Shown here: one piece after another, positions 1-11,177 of the stretch | Numbering within the stretch: position 1 is the first letter of the stretch | How the letters are laid out: each line of letters opens with the position of its first letter | NCBI GenBank assembly: GCA_964019135.1 | Contig: OZ025248.1 | Span: forward strand, 55,545,670 to 55,609,669 | Direction of reading: 5' to 3' | DNA: 64,000 bases | From: Arenicola marina | Taxonomy: Eukaryota > Annelida > Polychaeta > Arenicolidae | Translations under genes and position numbers: made by a program | The notes under the pieces: model-generated | Told to the model about the DNA's origin: nothing | The model's database searches: none | The model's input: the letters and a program-made list of their open reading frames with translations, nothing else

Positions 1-3000
1 CCGTGTCGCTCAGTTAGATGGCATCCAGCTCTCATCATGCCATGTCTGATGTCTTACTGGTGACACGTGTCGCTCTGTAAGATGGCGCCCAGCTCTCATC
101 ATGGCATGGTTTGTGTCTTGCTGATGACCCGTGTCGCTCTGTAAGATGGCATGCAGCTCTCATCATGCCATGGTTGAGGTCTTACTGATGACACGTGTCG
201 CTTAGTTGGATGGCATCCAGCTCTCATCATGCCATGTCTGATGTCTTACTGGTGACACGTGTCGCTCTGTAAGATGGCGCCTAGCTCTCATCATGGCATG
301 GTTGGTGTCTTGCTGATGACCCGTGTCGCTCAGTAAGATGACGCCCAGCTCTCATCATGGCATGGTTTGTGTCGTGCTGATGACCTGTGTCGCCCCGTAA
401 GATGGCATCCAGCTCTCATCATGCCATGGTTGGTGTCTTACTGATGACCCGTGTCGCTCAGTTAGATGGCATCCAGCTTTCATCATGCCATGTTTGATGT
501 CTTACTGGTGACCCGTGTCGCTCAGTAAGATGGCGCCCAGCTCTCCTCATGGCATGTTTGATGCCTTACTGCTGACCCGTGTCGCTCTGTAAGATGGCAT
601 CCAGCTGTCATCATGGCATGGTTGGTGTCTTGCTGATGACCCTTGCCGCTCTGTAAGATGGCGCCCACCTGTCATCATGGCATGGTTGGTGTCTTGCTGA
701 AGACGCGTGTCGCTCTGTAAGATGGCATCCAGCTGTCATCATGCCATGGTGGATGTCTGATGATGACCGATGTCGCTCAGTAAGATGGCGCCCAGCTCTC
801 ATCATGGCATGGTTGGTGTCTTGCTGATGACCCGTGTCGCTCAATTAGATTGCATCCAGCTCTCATCATGCCATGTCCGATGTTTTACTGGTGACACGTG
901 TCGCTCTGTAAGATGGCGCCCAGCTCTCATCATGGCATGGTTGGTGTCTTGCTGATGACCCGTGTCGCTCTGTAAGATGGCGCCCAGCTCTCATCATGCC
1001 ATGGTTGGTGTCTTACTGATGACCCGTGTCGCTCAGTTAGATGGCATCCAGCTCTCATCATGCCATGTCCGATGTCTTGCTGATGACCCGTGTCGCTCTG
1101 TAAGATGGCGCCCAGCTCTCATCATGGCAAGGCTGGTGTCTTGCTGATGACCCGTGTCGCTCTGTAAGATGGCATCCAGCTCTCATCATGCCATGGTTGG
1201 TGTCTTACTCATGACCCGTGTCGCTCAGTTAGATGGCATCCAGCTCTCATCATGCCATGTCTGATGTCTTATTGGTGACACGTGTCGCTCTGTTAGATGG
1301 CGACCAGCTCTCATCATGGCATGGTTGGTGTCTTGCTGATGACCCGTGTCGCTCCGTAAGATGGCGCCCAGCTCTCATCATGGCATGGTTGGTGTCTTAC
1401 TGATGACCCGTGTCGCTCAGTTGGATGGCATCCAGCTCTCATCATGCCATGTCTGATGTCTTACTGGTGACACGTGTCGCTCTGTAAGATGGCGCCTAGC
1501 TCTCATCATGGCATGGTTGGTGTCTTGCTGATGACCCGTGTCGCTCAGTAAGATGGCGCCCAGCTCTCATCATGGCATGGTTTGTGTCGTGCTGATGACC
1601 TGTGTCGCTCCGTAAGAAGGCATCCAGCTCTCATCATGCCATGGTTGGTGTCTTACTGATGACCCGTGTCGCTCAGTTAGATGGCATCCAGCTTTCATCA
1701 TGCCATGTTTGATGTCTTACTGGTGACCCGTGTCGCTCAGTAAGATGGCGCCCAGCTCTCCTCATGGCATGTTTGATGTCTTACTGGTGACCCGTGTCGC
1801 TCTGTAAGATGGCATCCAGCTGTCATCATGGCATGGTTGGTGTCTTGCTGATGACCCTTGCCGCTCTGTAAGATGGCGCCCAGCTGTCATCATGGCATGG
1901 TTGGTGTCTTGCTGAAGACACGTGTCGCTCTGTAAGATGGCATCCAGCTGTCATCATGCCATGGTGGATGTCTGATGATGACCCGTGTCGCTCTGTAAGA
2001 TGGCGCCCAGCTCTCATCATGGCATGTCCGATGTCTTACTGGTGACACGTGTCGCTCTGTAAGATGGCGCCCAGCTCTCATCATGGCATGGTTGGTGTCT
2101 TGCTGATGACCCGTGTCGCTCTGTAAGATGGCATCCAGCTCTCATCATGCCATGGTTGGTGTCTTACTGATGACCCGTGTCGCTCAGTTAGATGGCATCC
2201 AGCTCTCATCATGCCATGTCTGATATCTTACTGGTGACACGTGTCGCTCTGTTAGATGGCGACCAGCTCTCATCAAGGCATGGTTGGTGTCTTGCTGATG
2301 ACCCGTGTCGCTCAGTAAGATGGCGCCCAGCTCTCATCATGGCATGGTTGGTGTCTTGCTGATGACCCGTGTCGTTCAGTTCGATGGCATCCAGCTCTCA
2401 TCATGCCATGTCTGATGTCTTACTGGTGACACGTGTCGCTCTGTAAGATGGCGCCCAGCTCTCATCATGGCATGGTTGGTGTCTTGCTGATGACCCGTGT
2501 CGCTCTGTAAGATGGCATCCAGCTCTCATCATGCCATGGTTGGTGTCTTACTGGTGACACGTGTCGCTCTGTAAGATGGCGCCCAGCTCTCATCATGGCA
2601 TGGTTTGTGTCTTGCTGATGACCCGTGTCGCTCTGTAAGATGGCATCCAGCTCTCATCATGCCATGGTTGGTGTCTTGCTGATGACCCGTGTCGCTCTGT
2701 AAGATGGCGCCCAGCTCTCATCATGCCATGGTTGGTGTCTTACTGATGACCCGTGTCGCTCAGTTAGATGGCATCCAGCTCTCATCATGCCATGTCTGAT
2801 GTCTTACTGGTGACACGTGTCGCTCAGTAAGATGGCGCCCAGCTCTCATCATGGCATGGTTGGTGTCTTGCTGATGACCCGTGTCGCTCTGTAAGATGGC
2901 ATCCAGCTCTCATCCTGCCATGTTTTATGTCTTACTGATGACCCGTGTCGCTCCGTTAGATGGCATACAGCTCTCATCATGCCATGTTTGATGTCTTACT

Positions 3001-4575
3001 GGTGACCCGTGTCGCTCAGTAAGATGGCGCCCAGCTCTGATCATGGCATGGTTGGTGTCTTGCTGATGACCCATGTCGTTCAGTTCGATGGCATCCAGCT
3101 CTCATCATGCCATGTCTGATGTCTTACTGGTGACACGTGTCGCTCTGTAAGATGGCGCCTAGCTCTCATCATGGCATGGTTGGTGTCTTGCTGATGACCC
3201 GTGTCGCTCAATTAGATGGCATCCAGCTCTCATCATGCCATGTCCGATGTCTTACTGGTGACACGTGTCGCTCTGTAAGATGGCGCCCAGCTCTCATCAT
3301 GGCATGGTTGGTGTCTTGCTGATGACCCGTGTCGCTCTGTAAGATGGCATCCAGCTCTCATCATGCCATGGTTGGTGTCTTACTGATGACCCGTGTCGCT
3401 CAATTAGATGGCATCCAGCTCTCATCATGCCATGTCCGATGTCTTGCTGATGACCCGTGTCGCTCTGTAAGATGGCGCCCAGCTCTCATCATGGCAAGGC
3501 TGGTGTCTTGCTGATGACCCGTGTCGCTCTGTAAGATGGCATCCAGCTCTCATCATGCCATGGTTGGTGTCTTACTGATGACCCGTGTCGCTCAGTTAGA
3601 TGGCATCCGGCTCTCATCATGCCATGTCTGATGTCTTACTGGTGACACGTGTCGCTCTGTTAGATGGCGACCAGCTCTCATCATGGCATGGTTGCTGTCT
3701 TGCTGATGACCCGTGTCGCTCTGTAAGATGGCATCCAGCTCTCATCATGCCATGGTTGGTGTCTTGCTGATGACCCGTGTCGCTCTGTAAGATGGCATCC
3801 AGCTCTCATCATGCCATGGTTGGTGTCTTACTGATGACCCGTGTCGCTCAGTTAGATGGCATCCAGCTCTCATCATGCCATGTCTGATGTCTTACTGGTG
3901 ACACGTGTCGCTCAGTAAGATGGCGCCCAGCTCTCATCATGGCATGGTTGGTGTCTTGCTGATGACCCGTGTCGCTCTGTAAGATGGCATCCAGCTCTCA
4001 TCCTGCCATGTTTTATGTCTTACTGATGACCCGTGTCGCTCCGTTAGATGGAATGCAGCTCTCATCATGCCATGTTTGATGTCTTACTGGTGACCCGTGT
4101 CGCTCAGTAAGATGGCGCCCAGCTCTCATCATGGCATGGTTGGTGTCTTGCTGATGACCCGTGTCGTTCAGTTCGATGGCATCCAGCTCTCATCATGCCA
4201 TGTCTGATGTCTTACTGGTGACACGTGTCGCTCTGTAAGATGGCGCCCAGCTCTCATCATGGCATGGTTGGTGTCTTGCTGATGACCCGTGTCGCTCAGT
4301 TAGATGGCATCCAGCTCTCATCATGCCATGTCTGATGTCTTACTGGTGACACGTGTCGCTCTGTAAGATGGCGCCCAGCTCTCATCATGGCATGGTTTGT
4401 GTCTTGCTGATGACCCGTGTCGCTCTGTAAGATGGCATCCAGCTCTCATCATGCTATGGTTGGTGTCTTACTGATGACCCGTGTCGCTCAGTTAGATGGC
4501 ATCCAGCTCTCATCATGGCATATTTGATGTTTTACTGATGACCCGTGTCGCTCTGTCAGATGGCACCCAGCTCTC
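1..4575 (+). repeat. 64-bp satellite array, about 71 copies (outer tip of left arm)
   Basis: A tandem array of a 64-bp monomer built around GTGTCGCTCWGTAAGATGGC, then CCAGCTCTCATCATGSCATG. Monomers fall into two main types, GCGCCCAGC...ATGGCATGG and GCATCCAGC...ATGCCATG, often alternating. Larger blocks are duplicated inside the array: rare variants recur 1216 bp apart (19 monomers; near 279/1494 and 366/1582), 1088 bp apart (17 monomers; 2911/3999) and about 2367 bp apart (37 monomers; 1126/3493). The array runs off the left edge of the window and degrades at 4560-4640. The same monomer appears inverted at 46655-47245. Short open frames with a 192-bp period are by-products of the repeat. Confidence 0.97.
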
Positions 4576-5700
4576 ATCTCGACAGGGTCTCAATATCTTC
4601 CTAATCAGCCGCGTCTCTCCGTAAGCTGGCACCCAGAGCTTTTCTCATGCACTTTTTGCCACAAGGTCGCCCTCCTCTCGAGCAGCAATCAAGGTCCCAT
4701 TTCCAGGCTATTGTCGGCCCATTACACTGGGTGACCGCCCACACGTGCCCCGTGACGTCTCTTCGCGACCATCCAGCACCGCTTGATCGGAACGGGTACG
4801 AAGTGACACCGGGACGTTAACCTTAATGATGGGTTTGCACTGCGTCGTTACCTCGTCGTCCAATCACGTTAACCGCTCCAATGGCCCCGGGTCATTCATA
4901 TAATGGCTTTAGTAAGATGAGATTTTGTAGCTCGAGGGATTTCCAAGAATTGTTATTTGCATGGTGTTCGCAGGAAAGTTCAGAATTTATGTACATCTTC
5001 ATACGTCAGTGATCCGATAATCAATTTCCTTGAACTTGACTTGGATGTTTCTGGCTGGTATCCATCCGTCGATATGGACGATGGAGTTGCGGCTTATTCC
5101 ATTGTATTGCGATATTCCTATTGATTCCGCGACATTTGCTCCTTACGGCGGAACAAGCGGAATCGGAGACAAGCAGAGCATGCCGAAGTCGTTGTACTGT
5201 CGTTTGCTCCGGAGTATGGCCATATCTCATAGGACCATTCCGTCCCAGGCGAAATATCCCCACCATCCCTTATGGGTCGCCAGAGCCCACTCGGTTTCCG
5301 AACCGATTAGGAAATTCTTCATATCATATCATTTGCATCCATTCCTGAGCATGCGCTCGTTTGGCCTTGTTCCCCTTCGCCATGGAGCCTATCCTTTGGG
5401 GATTCCCTCATCCTACACACCATGTTCCAGCAACGAAGACGTCCGTGTTTATAATGCTAGCACGTTTTACAGTCCGGCATTGTCTGACACATGTGTCATG
5501 TTGTTCTGTCGGTGATGTGCCTGAAATGTTGCAGAAAGGACGCAGGCAACGAAGACGAACAGCATTCAGTTTCTTTTCGCCCAACCACATACAGAACAGT
5601 GTGCGCATGGTTGGCCTTCACTTTTACAACGCTCGCTTCTGCGGCTGGATGTATTTCCCGTGCGAATATTCCTTTTATATTCATGAATATATTCATAGAT
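4576..5700 (+). other. Duplicated block, satellite-proximal; no recognised gene
   Basis: This block is shared, inverted, with about 45165-46200 of the right arm. It holds several short open frames on both strands. The inverted copies share a short frame ending in the same stop, with residues ETEWAL and FAWDGMVL in both (about 5240-5310 minus, 45565-45650 plus). The surrounding frame is broken by stops and length changes, so this is at best the relic of a coding sequence. No domain was recognised. The right copy has about 390 extra bases (46205-46600) between this block and the satellite. Confidence 0.6.
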
Positions 5701-6740
5701 TTCCGTCACTGGCGGCGTCGTTCCGGTAAGGAAGGGCTCATATGACCAATATTCATATCAATAACGACCATGGTACACGGATTTGAAAGTATATCCAAGG
5801 GTCCCTGCAACTTGAGACAGATGCGTTAGCCGCAAGTTATAGCTTCCCTAACAGGGGATGATCAGGATTTTCACTTGCATTTTCCACTTAGCTTGACTCA
5901 TTTTTGACTTGTTTCACGGCTCGCTTAGTTTGCGTACATGAGTGGGGAGTCAATACACTCAACGCGCTGAGGAAAGGGAGCAGTGCGGAGGGAGGGAGGG
6001 GGAGTGGACTATGGAGGGAGAGGGGGCAGGGGATTGTGGAGGGATGACGGGAGGGAAGAAGAAATGGTGGGGGGAGGATCTGCACCATTGGGTTAGGGGA
6101 ATAGCAAAAAGAAAGAGGCGCCCACTCACTTCCCACTCGTAACTTTTGCTTCAACCGTGGCATCAGGCTTTGCCCGAATAGTATGGGGTAAGTGACCAGC
6201 GATGAAGACAATAACACTTTCACTACAGTAATGTATTATTTAGCTGAGTGCTTCTGTTGAGATGTTTGCCCACCTTTGGTCCACATTTCTTGGATGTTGC
6301 ATTAATCTTGCTATGCGTTGATAATAACATATTGTTTGAGGTTTAACTCAATAAACATCATTTGTTAAATTTATATTTCTGATATTGTGAGTTATTTCTT
6401 TTTCAATACCCATTTTAGTAGCAGTAGTTATACTGTTGTAGTGGTAGTAGTTCATATACAGTGATATAAGTGGGCTATTAATATTAAACGTTAATGAGAA
6501 TATTACTTACGTCGAATACAACCGAGTCTTGGTTTGTGCATACCTAATTCCCCGTAGAAGTGGTTCAATGCGTTGGTAAAGTATTATTAAATCATCTGAA
6601 ATATCACATGCCTTCATAGATTCTTCATTGAACCCAAGGCGACCATCAAATACCATTTGGACATATCGCAACTGCCACAGAGGATCGAGAAGTGGACAAC
6701 GTTTGTAAGAACCATGCTTATTGAAAATCTATAATGGCAC
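5700..6740 (-). other. Block shared with the far right end, absent from the right arm
   Basis: The right arm passes directly from the equivalent of 5690 to that of 6740, at a junction reading GGGAATTAAATA. On the minus strand, 6740-6560 matches 62890-62990 and then 63870-63910 in the third copy (shared GTTCTTACAAACGTTG and GAATCTATGAARGCATG), so it belongs to the unit and was lost from the right arm. Its G-rich part (about 5980-6080) also resembles 7890-7970. No gene is visible. Confidence 0.6.
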
Positions 6741-6810
6741 ATGTATTTAATTCCCAGGGAGGCGCCCTCGCGGAGCGCACTCTTTTCACGGCCGGACCTA
6801 CCTTTCCTGG

Positions 6811-7040
6811 GTTTGACGCCGCGTCTGCCTTCGTGATGACAGCGGTCACTGTGGGGAGCACTGGCAGACTTGTCCGTACCTAATGCGGCTTCGTGTCCTG
6901 CAAAAGCGGAATGGACCGCATTACTATCTGATCAATGCATCTCAATGGTATCTGCAAACGCTGCTAAAAGGCCCTACAAAGTGCTGGTGCTTGTGACAGA
7001 GATAACCCCTCAAAGACCCCGGGGCTCGATCACAGGATAA
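6811..7040 (+). CDS. Weak candidate: recurrent short open frame, hypothetical
   Basis: A frame of about 70-75 codons recurs in all three copies of this block: here on plus, at 44890-45080 on minus and at 62360-62610 on minus. Shared residues include ASAFVM, AVT, NAASC, AEWTALLSDQ and KRPYKV, and the frame ends near PQRPRGSITG here and at 62 kb. In this copy a length change near 6850 breaks the frame between the AVT and NAASC parts, so it is already damaged. The 45-kb copy stops early after APQ. No family was recognised. It could be a decayed exon or chance conservation in young duplicates; I infer no function. Confidence 0.15.
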
Positions 7041-7444
7041 ACAAGGTATATGGGTTTTTACTTTCACCACATATCGGCTCTGACAGTCGATCGATGCGCT
7101 TAAGTAAAGGAACTCCGTAAGACGCAGCCTTTTGGTAATTATTTCTGGTTTGATCATGAAAATGACCTGGTAAGGAGATTTATTTCTGGCAAGGCAGGAC
7201 AGCGCTTTGAGGGAAGCATACTAATTTACAAACAAGCCTGGTGTTTTTTATCCCTGATGAATGAACCCTCAAGCTAGGCTTGAGCTATTGCGTAATACAT
7301 GAGATATGCTGAAGTAATGCTGAAGGCTAACGTGGAAAGGTGACCCCTGATGTTCCGCTCGCCGTCAGTGCTCTTTCTTCCCCCATGTTTGAACCACTCG
7401 ACACCGAAAGTTTTCTACAGAATTGTGCAGCCTATCGCGGTCAA

Positions 7445-7593
7445 TCAGCAAAAACAGTCCTTCCGGAAGCATAACAACGCAGACAGACGGCAGAAGGCGG
7501 TCGGTGAGTCCGTTACCGATCTTCTCTCGCCGCAGGATAAGCATGAAGAACATGATGAGGTGTGGAAGCCACACGAAAGGCACTCGCCATCTG
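7445..7593 (-). CDS. Weak candidate: Cys/His-rich short frame, hypothetical
   Basis: The minus strand encodes a short frame with spacing C-x2-C-x2-H-x3-C-x2-C-x2-C, beginning DGECLSCGFHT and ending at a stop after DCFC. All cysteines and the histidine are also present at 61364-61510 (plus) and 44189-44260 (plus), although the residues between them change (SCSSC versus SCFPC). In the 44-kb copy the frame is lost downstream in a CTGT repeat. The spacing resembles a small zinc-binding knuckle, but the upstream frame is low-complexity Pro/Ser sequence from a pyrimidine-rich tract, there is no clear start, and no family was recognised. Confidence 0.15.
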
Positions 7594-8419
7594 ACCGGGC
7601 CGGAGGGGGTGTGGGGTGGGTATGCTCAGGGATATCAGTGTGAGACTGGATGAGGGTGGTGAGGGGGGAGGAGAATTTGGAGGGGGGTCCAGGGGCCTGT
7701 GTGAAGAGGGAGGGGGAATGGGCCTGTGGCGAGAGGGAGTGAAGGGGAAGAGAATGTGGAGGGAAGTTGAAAAGGATCTGTGGAGAGAGGGAGGTAGGGG
7801 TAGCGGAATGTGGAGGGAGGGAGGGGTAGCGGAATGTGGAGGGAAAGAGGGGATGGAACTCTGCAGGGAGGGATATGGGGGCCGAATGTGGAGGGATGGG
7901 GGAGGGGACTATGGAGGCGCAGGGGCAAGGGTATTGTGATAGAAAGGGATGACGGGATTGCGCTGAAGGAGAGCGGGGGTGCACTACTTCCTCGCCCTCT
8001 GTTTGCGCGGCTTCTGGGTCTCCCTAATTAGCGGTTCATTGTGATATTGTGACCAGACCAGACCGCTTGAAGCAACGGATCAGGCGGAGTGAATTCACGC
8101 ATGACAGAAATATGGCTAATCATGCTCTGTCATAATACCAAAAATTATGACTTCCATACGTAGTCTGTAATGCCGGAAAAACCAGCTATAGACCAAGATG
8201 ACAATGGAAGTAAATTTCGAGATACAATTCTTTAGAAGATTGATGACGCATGCATGCATGCTGGCAGAAGAGCGGCTATTTTGGTATTGGCAAAAAAATA
8301 TCTTATTTTCTCTTTTTCCTCATATATATTCCTGAGTTATACTAAGCCATACTTTCCTTTGGACTGTGAGCTCCAATGGGTCAGCCCATCGGACGCTAGT
8401 CTGCACTAAACGGCAGGTA

Positions 8420-9545
8420 TTCTTGATTAAGAAATCAGAAAGAATGTTTTGACACCACTATTTTTGTTTAAAAACTTACATCTTAGGTTGGGACTATTTT
8501 TGTTCTTGCCATACACAGAATTTGAAAAGGGGGGGGTGTCAAAACTTGTCACTGCATGTAGGGGGTCCATGCCACCTCATATAGCATTCTTCCACATAAA
8601 GGGGGGGGGGGGGTCCATACCTCACATGCAAAAAAATTACATCAAAAAATGGTATTTATCCTCAAAAAGGTGGGGGGGGGAGGGGGTCTCGAACCCCTAA
8701 AATCCCCCCTCCCTGGATCTGCCCTAGCTCTATCAGTGGTTTCTTCGACAAATTTGTTAATTTTTTCGTAAAATGTAAATTGAAGAACTCGTCAAGTGCG
8801 TATGTCTATAAGTCATATACATTTTTTTCAAATAACATACTTTACATAGTCATAGACACAAGCTTTCCATACTTGAAGCTTAACACATTGATAGTGAGTT
8901 GTACCTTGGCAGATCTATCATCTGGTGCTTGTGTAACAGGGATATCTGCTGCGATGACTGTCAAAAGGTACCAGTGAAAAATAATGTGTTATTTAATGTT
9001 AACCTGCCTATTTCGCCTTTGGAGCTGAAGCCGTATCCATCATTTAAATTAAACACTCGAAGTATCAGTGAAACTTAGCCTGTTGACTGACAATTCCATT
9101 GTTCAATCCGAATAAGGCTACTCATGCTACCCGGACCAGAAAATGCAAATATACAAAGCCTGGTAATCGAACCAGCAGTTAATTTGTCAAGGACAATTAA
9201 GTTCGGAAAACCTGGGAAAGTTTGGACAAAAGCACAGAACTTTGTTTACAACTTTAAAACATGACACTGTCACTGCAAGGTGGGCGATAATACCCCACGA
9301 TGCCAATCGAAAGCGGGCGGTACCTTTCGTTGAAGAAGGCTTTTGTGCTATTCGTATCTTAGGCAGTTTTCTGAAGATTATATGGTTTAATCACGTAGTC
9401 GTTGAAACATTCGCCCAATCGGTTGTTTCTCACAGTCATCTAAATCGGATTCGAAGTGTCATAATTGTGCGGACGAAGCGTTACGTCCCACGTTTTTTTA
9501 TACATGTGTGTTGTTATAGAAGCTCGTTTCGCTCGCTAAAATGTA
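8420..9545. other. Left-arm-specific segment, no recognised gene
   Basis: The two other copies have unrelated DNA here (about 42960-43290 and 60150-60480). The segment includes poly-G runs (8528, 8600-8612, 8671-8690) and a phrase ending CCCTGGATCTGCCCTAG that resembles, inverted, a G-rich fragment at 34915-34960, suggesting a small dispersed repeat. The rest is AT-rich. One exon-like stretch on the minus strand (8905-8957) is treated as a finding only. Confidence 0.4.
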
Positions 9546-9791
9546 AAACAGCTGAGATGGCACATGAAAATATGCTGCTTTATGGGGACAAGAGCAGAGT
9601 TCAAGGTGTAAAGCCATATGCCGTCTTGGGGTCTGCTTGGGCCACATTTGCCCCGTAAACAGGTCATTTGCAAATAGCATGGCTCCGAATAGGCGGAACA
9701 CTCCTGAGACTAGTAGTATGTGAAGGCTTCAGCTTGGTGGCAGAGGCCCCAGTAGAGGTCCAATCGTCGTCTGAGTGGATTCCGACCCGTT

Positions 9792-10160
9792 TTGTGTCCG
9801 TCATGTCCATGGACTTTAATCATCGCACCGATGGGAGTGGACGTCATGGAACGGCGACAAGGGGTCAAGGTTGTTGCCAGGCAAGGGGAGTGTTGTCAAA
9901 ATCCAGCCCCTTTTGCTCAATCAGACACAACCGATCTGACTAAGAAGCCCCGCAGGAACCTCGCGGTGACGGGTCAAGTTGCCGATAAATCACTATCCAC
10001 ATGCAGCACCACAATTGGATTTGCAATGGCAACGGCGAATGAATTGAACGAACGTTTACGTTGTGGTTTATTAAAAGTATGCAGTAGACCAACTGATCAG
10101 GGCTTGGCTACAACAAGAACGCTTTTCAAATATATATGGAGCATAGACGGCGATTACTAA
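9792..10160 (+). CDS. Weak candidate: 122-codon open frame, hypothetical
   Basis: An uninterrupted frame of 122 codons starts at ATG 9792 and ends after SIDGDY. The inverted copies encode the same residues over much of it: 59611-59805 plus 59830-60010 on minus, and 42530-42940 on minus, sharing VKVVARQGE, NELNERLRCGLLK, PTDQ and SIDGD. Both other copies are broken: the 42-kb copy has an in-frame TAA after LAVTD and a one-base loss near the end, and the 60-kb copy is split. No domain, signal peptide or family was recognised. It may be the least-damaged copy of an old coding exon, or chance openness. Start choice is arbitrary. Confidence 0.2.
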   Translation: MCPSCPWTLIIAPMGVDVMERRQGVKVVARQGECCQNPAPFAQSDTTDLTKKPRRNLAVTGQVADKSLSTCSTTIGFAMATANELNERLRCGLLKVCSRPTDQGLATTRTLFKYIWSIDGDY

Positions 10161-10329
10161 ATGGTCCTTTTATTGACTGGTTGGTTACGACCCTGAGACC
10201 GACAGTCGTTCCATCTTGGCGACCGGAGATCAAGGATTTCTGCCTGGTGTGTCTCATTTATTCCAATGCCTGGCAATTTACAGATGCATTTTGAAATATC
10301 GTGACCTTCGTGGTCATTTAAGCCACCGC

Positions 10330-10725
10330 TGACCCCTCCCCAGCCCCCCCCCCCCTCTCCTCTCCTCTCCTCTTACGCCCACGACCACACTCACACCCTC
10401 TCACACTCGCACACACACACGTGCCCTACCGTCGCCATCCTCCCCACCCACACCCTATCCTGCCTCTCGGGATGGTCCGACCCACGGCGTCACATCTCTC
10501 ACGCCTCTAGCCATACATCCAGCCAAGTGGCTGATATATGGACCCGAATGTCATATATATATAATCACAGACGACATCCCACCACATTCCCGCATCCCCC
10601 CATCCCACCCACCGCCGTGCCTCTCCCTTCCCCCATCCCCCTTCCCACCCACCGCCGTGTCTCCCCCTTCCCCCATTCCCCCATCCCACCCACCGCCGTG
10701 TCTCCCCTTCCCCCATCCCCATTTG
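10330..10725 (+). repeat. C-rich tract and GC-skewed minisatellite
   Basis: A pyrimidine-rich run with CCTCTCCTCTCC and CACACAC motifs is followed by about four degenerate units of 33-41 bp around CCCACCCACCGCCGTGTCTC. The inverted equivalents have about eight units (41700-42005) and four (58940-59100), so unit number varies between copies. The complementary strand is G-rich with many runs of three or more G, which could in principle form G-quadruplexes. Confidence 0.85.
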
Positions 10726-11177
10726 GCTCTTACAGTACTCCCGCGGCCCACCGCCTACCGCGTCGTTTATCATGCACCGTTAGCGGCCAATGTCCTTGGG
10801 CAGAATATATCGGATCAGCTATATCCAGCTACCGACAGAGGGGGTTGGAAGCAATACGCCATTGGCTGGCACGGATGTCCGTGCGTGGAGCCTACTTCCC
10901 GCATCGTCTTCAGGATCAGTCAACTTTGATCCAATTTACTTATAATTCGCCAAGGTCATGGGAGGCGGCCATGAACACTGCCTAGCTGACGTGACACCTT
11001 GGCCCAGAAAGGCATTACAAAATTAGTCGTTGGCCGTGAGTGATCACCATCAACAGATATGTGGCGGGTCAGCCCACGGCTGTCGTATGTGCGGAGGGAA
11101 TATATATCATGCAATAAGCATTTCTGAGGTATTACGGGAATAACAAATGAAAAAAACCCAGAAAACAAGACAGCGAT

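Larger units (their letters stand above)
6741..8420 (+). other. Core duplicated block I (three copies)
   Basis: This block is present inverted at about 43290-45160 and 60480-62890. It contains a purine-rich strand asymmetry (7600-7960, G-rich on plus, with GGAGGGAGG motifs) and two short open frames that recur in all three copies, annotated separately. The left copy is the most divergent of the three. Confidence 0.85.
9546..11173 (+). other. Core duplicated block II (three copies)
   Basis: Inverted copies lie at about 41120-42960 and 58930-60150. A marker is the stretch at 10495-10570 around CAGCCAAGTGGCTGATATAT, nearly identical in all three. The block contains a pyrimidine-rich stretch and a GC-skewed minisatellite, annotated separately. 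The far right copy lacks the part corresponding to about 10750-11173. Confidence 0.85.

Noticed and set aside
611..3514. 61-77-codon frames recurring in the satellite
   Set aside because: They recur with the 192-bp (3 x 64) period of the satellite and differ in frame between units; no evidence of coding.
1..4575. CRISPR array
   Set aside because: Units are contiguous 64-bp monomers without distinct spacers, and the context is eukaryotic.
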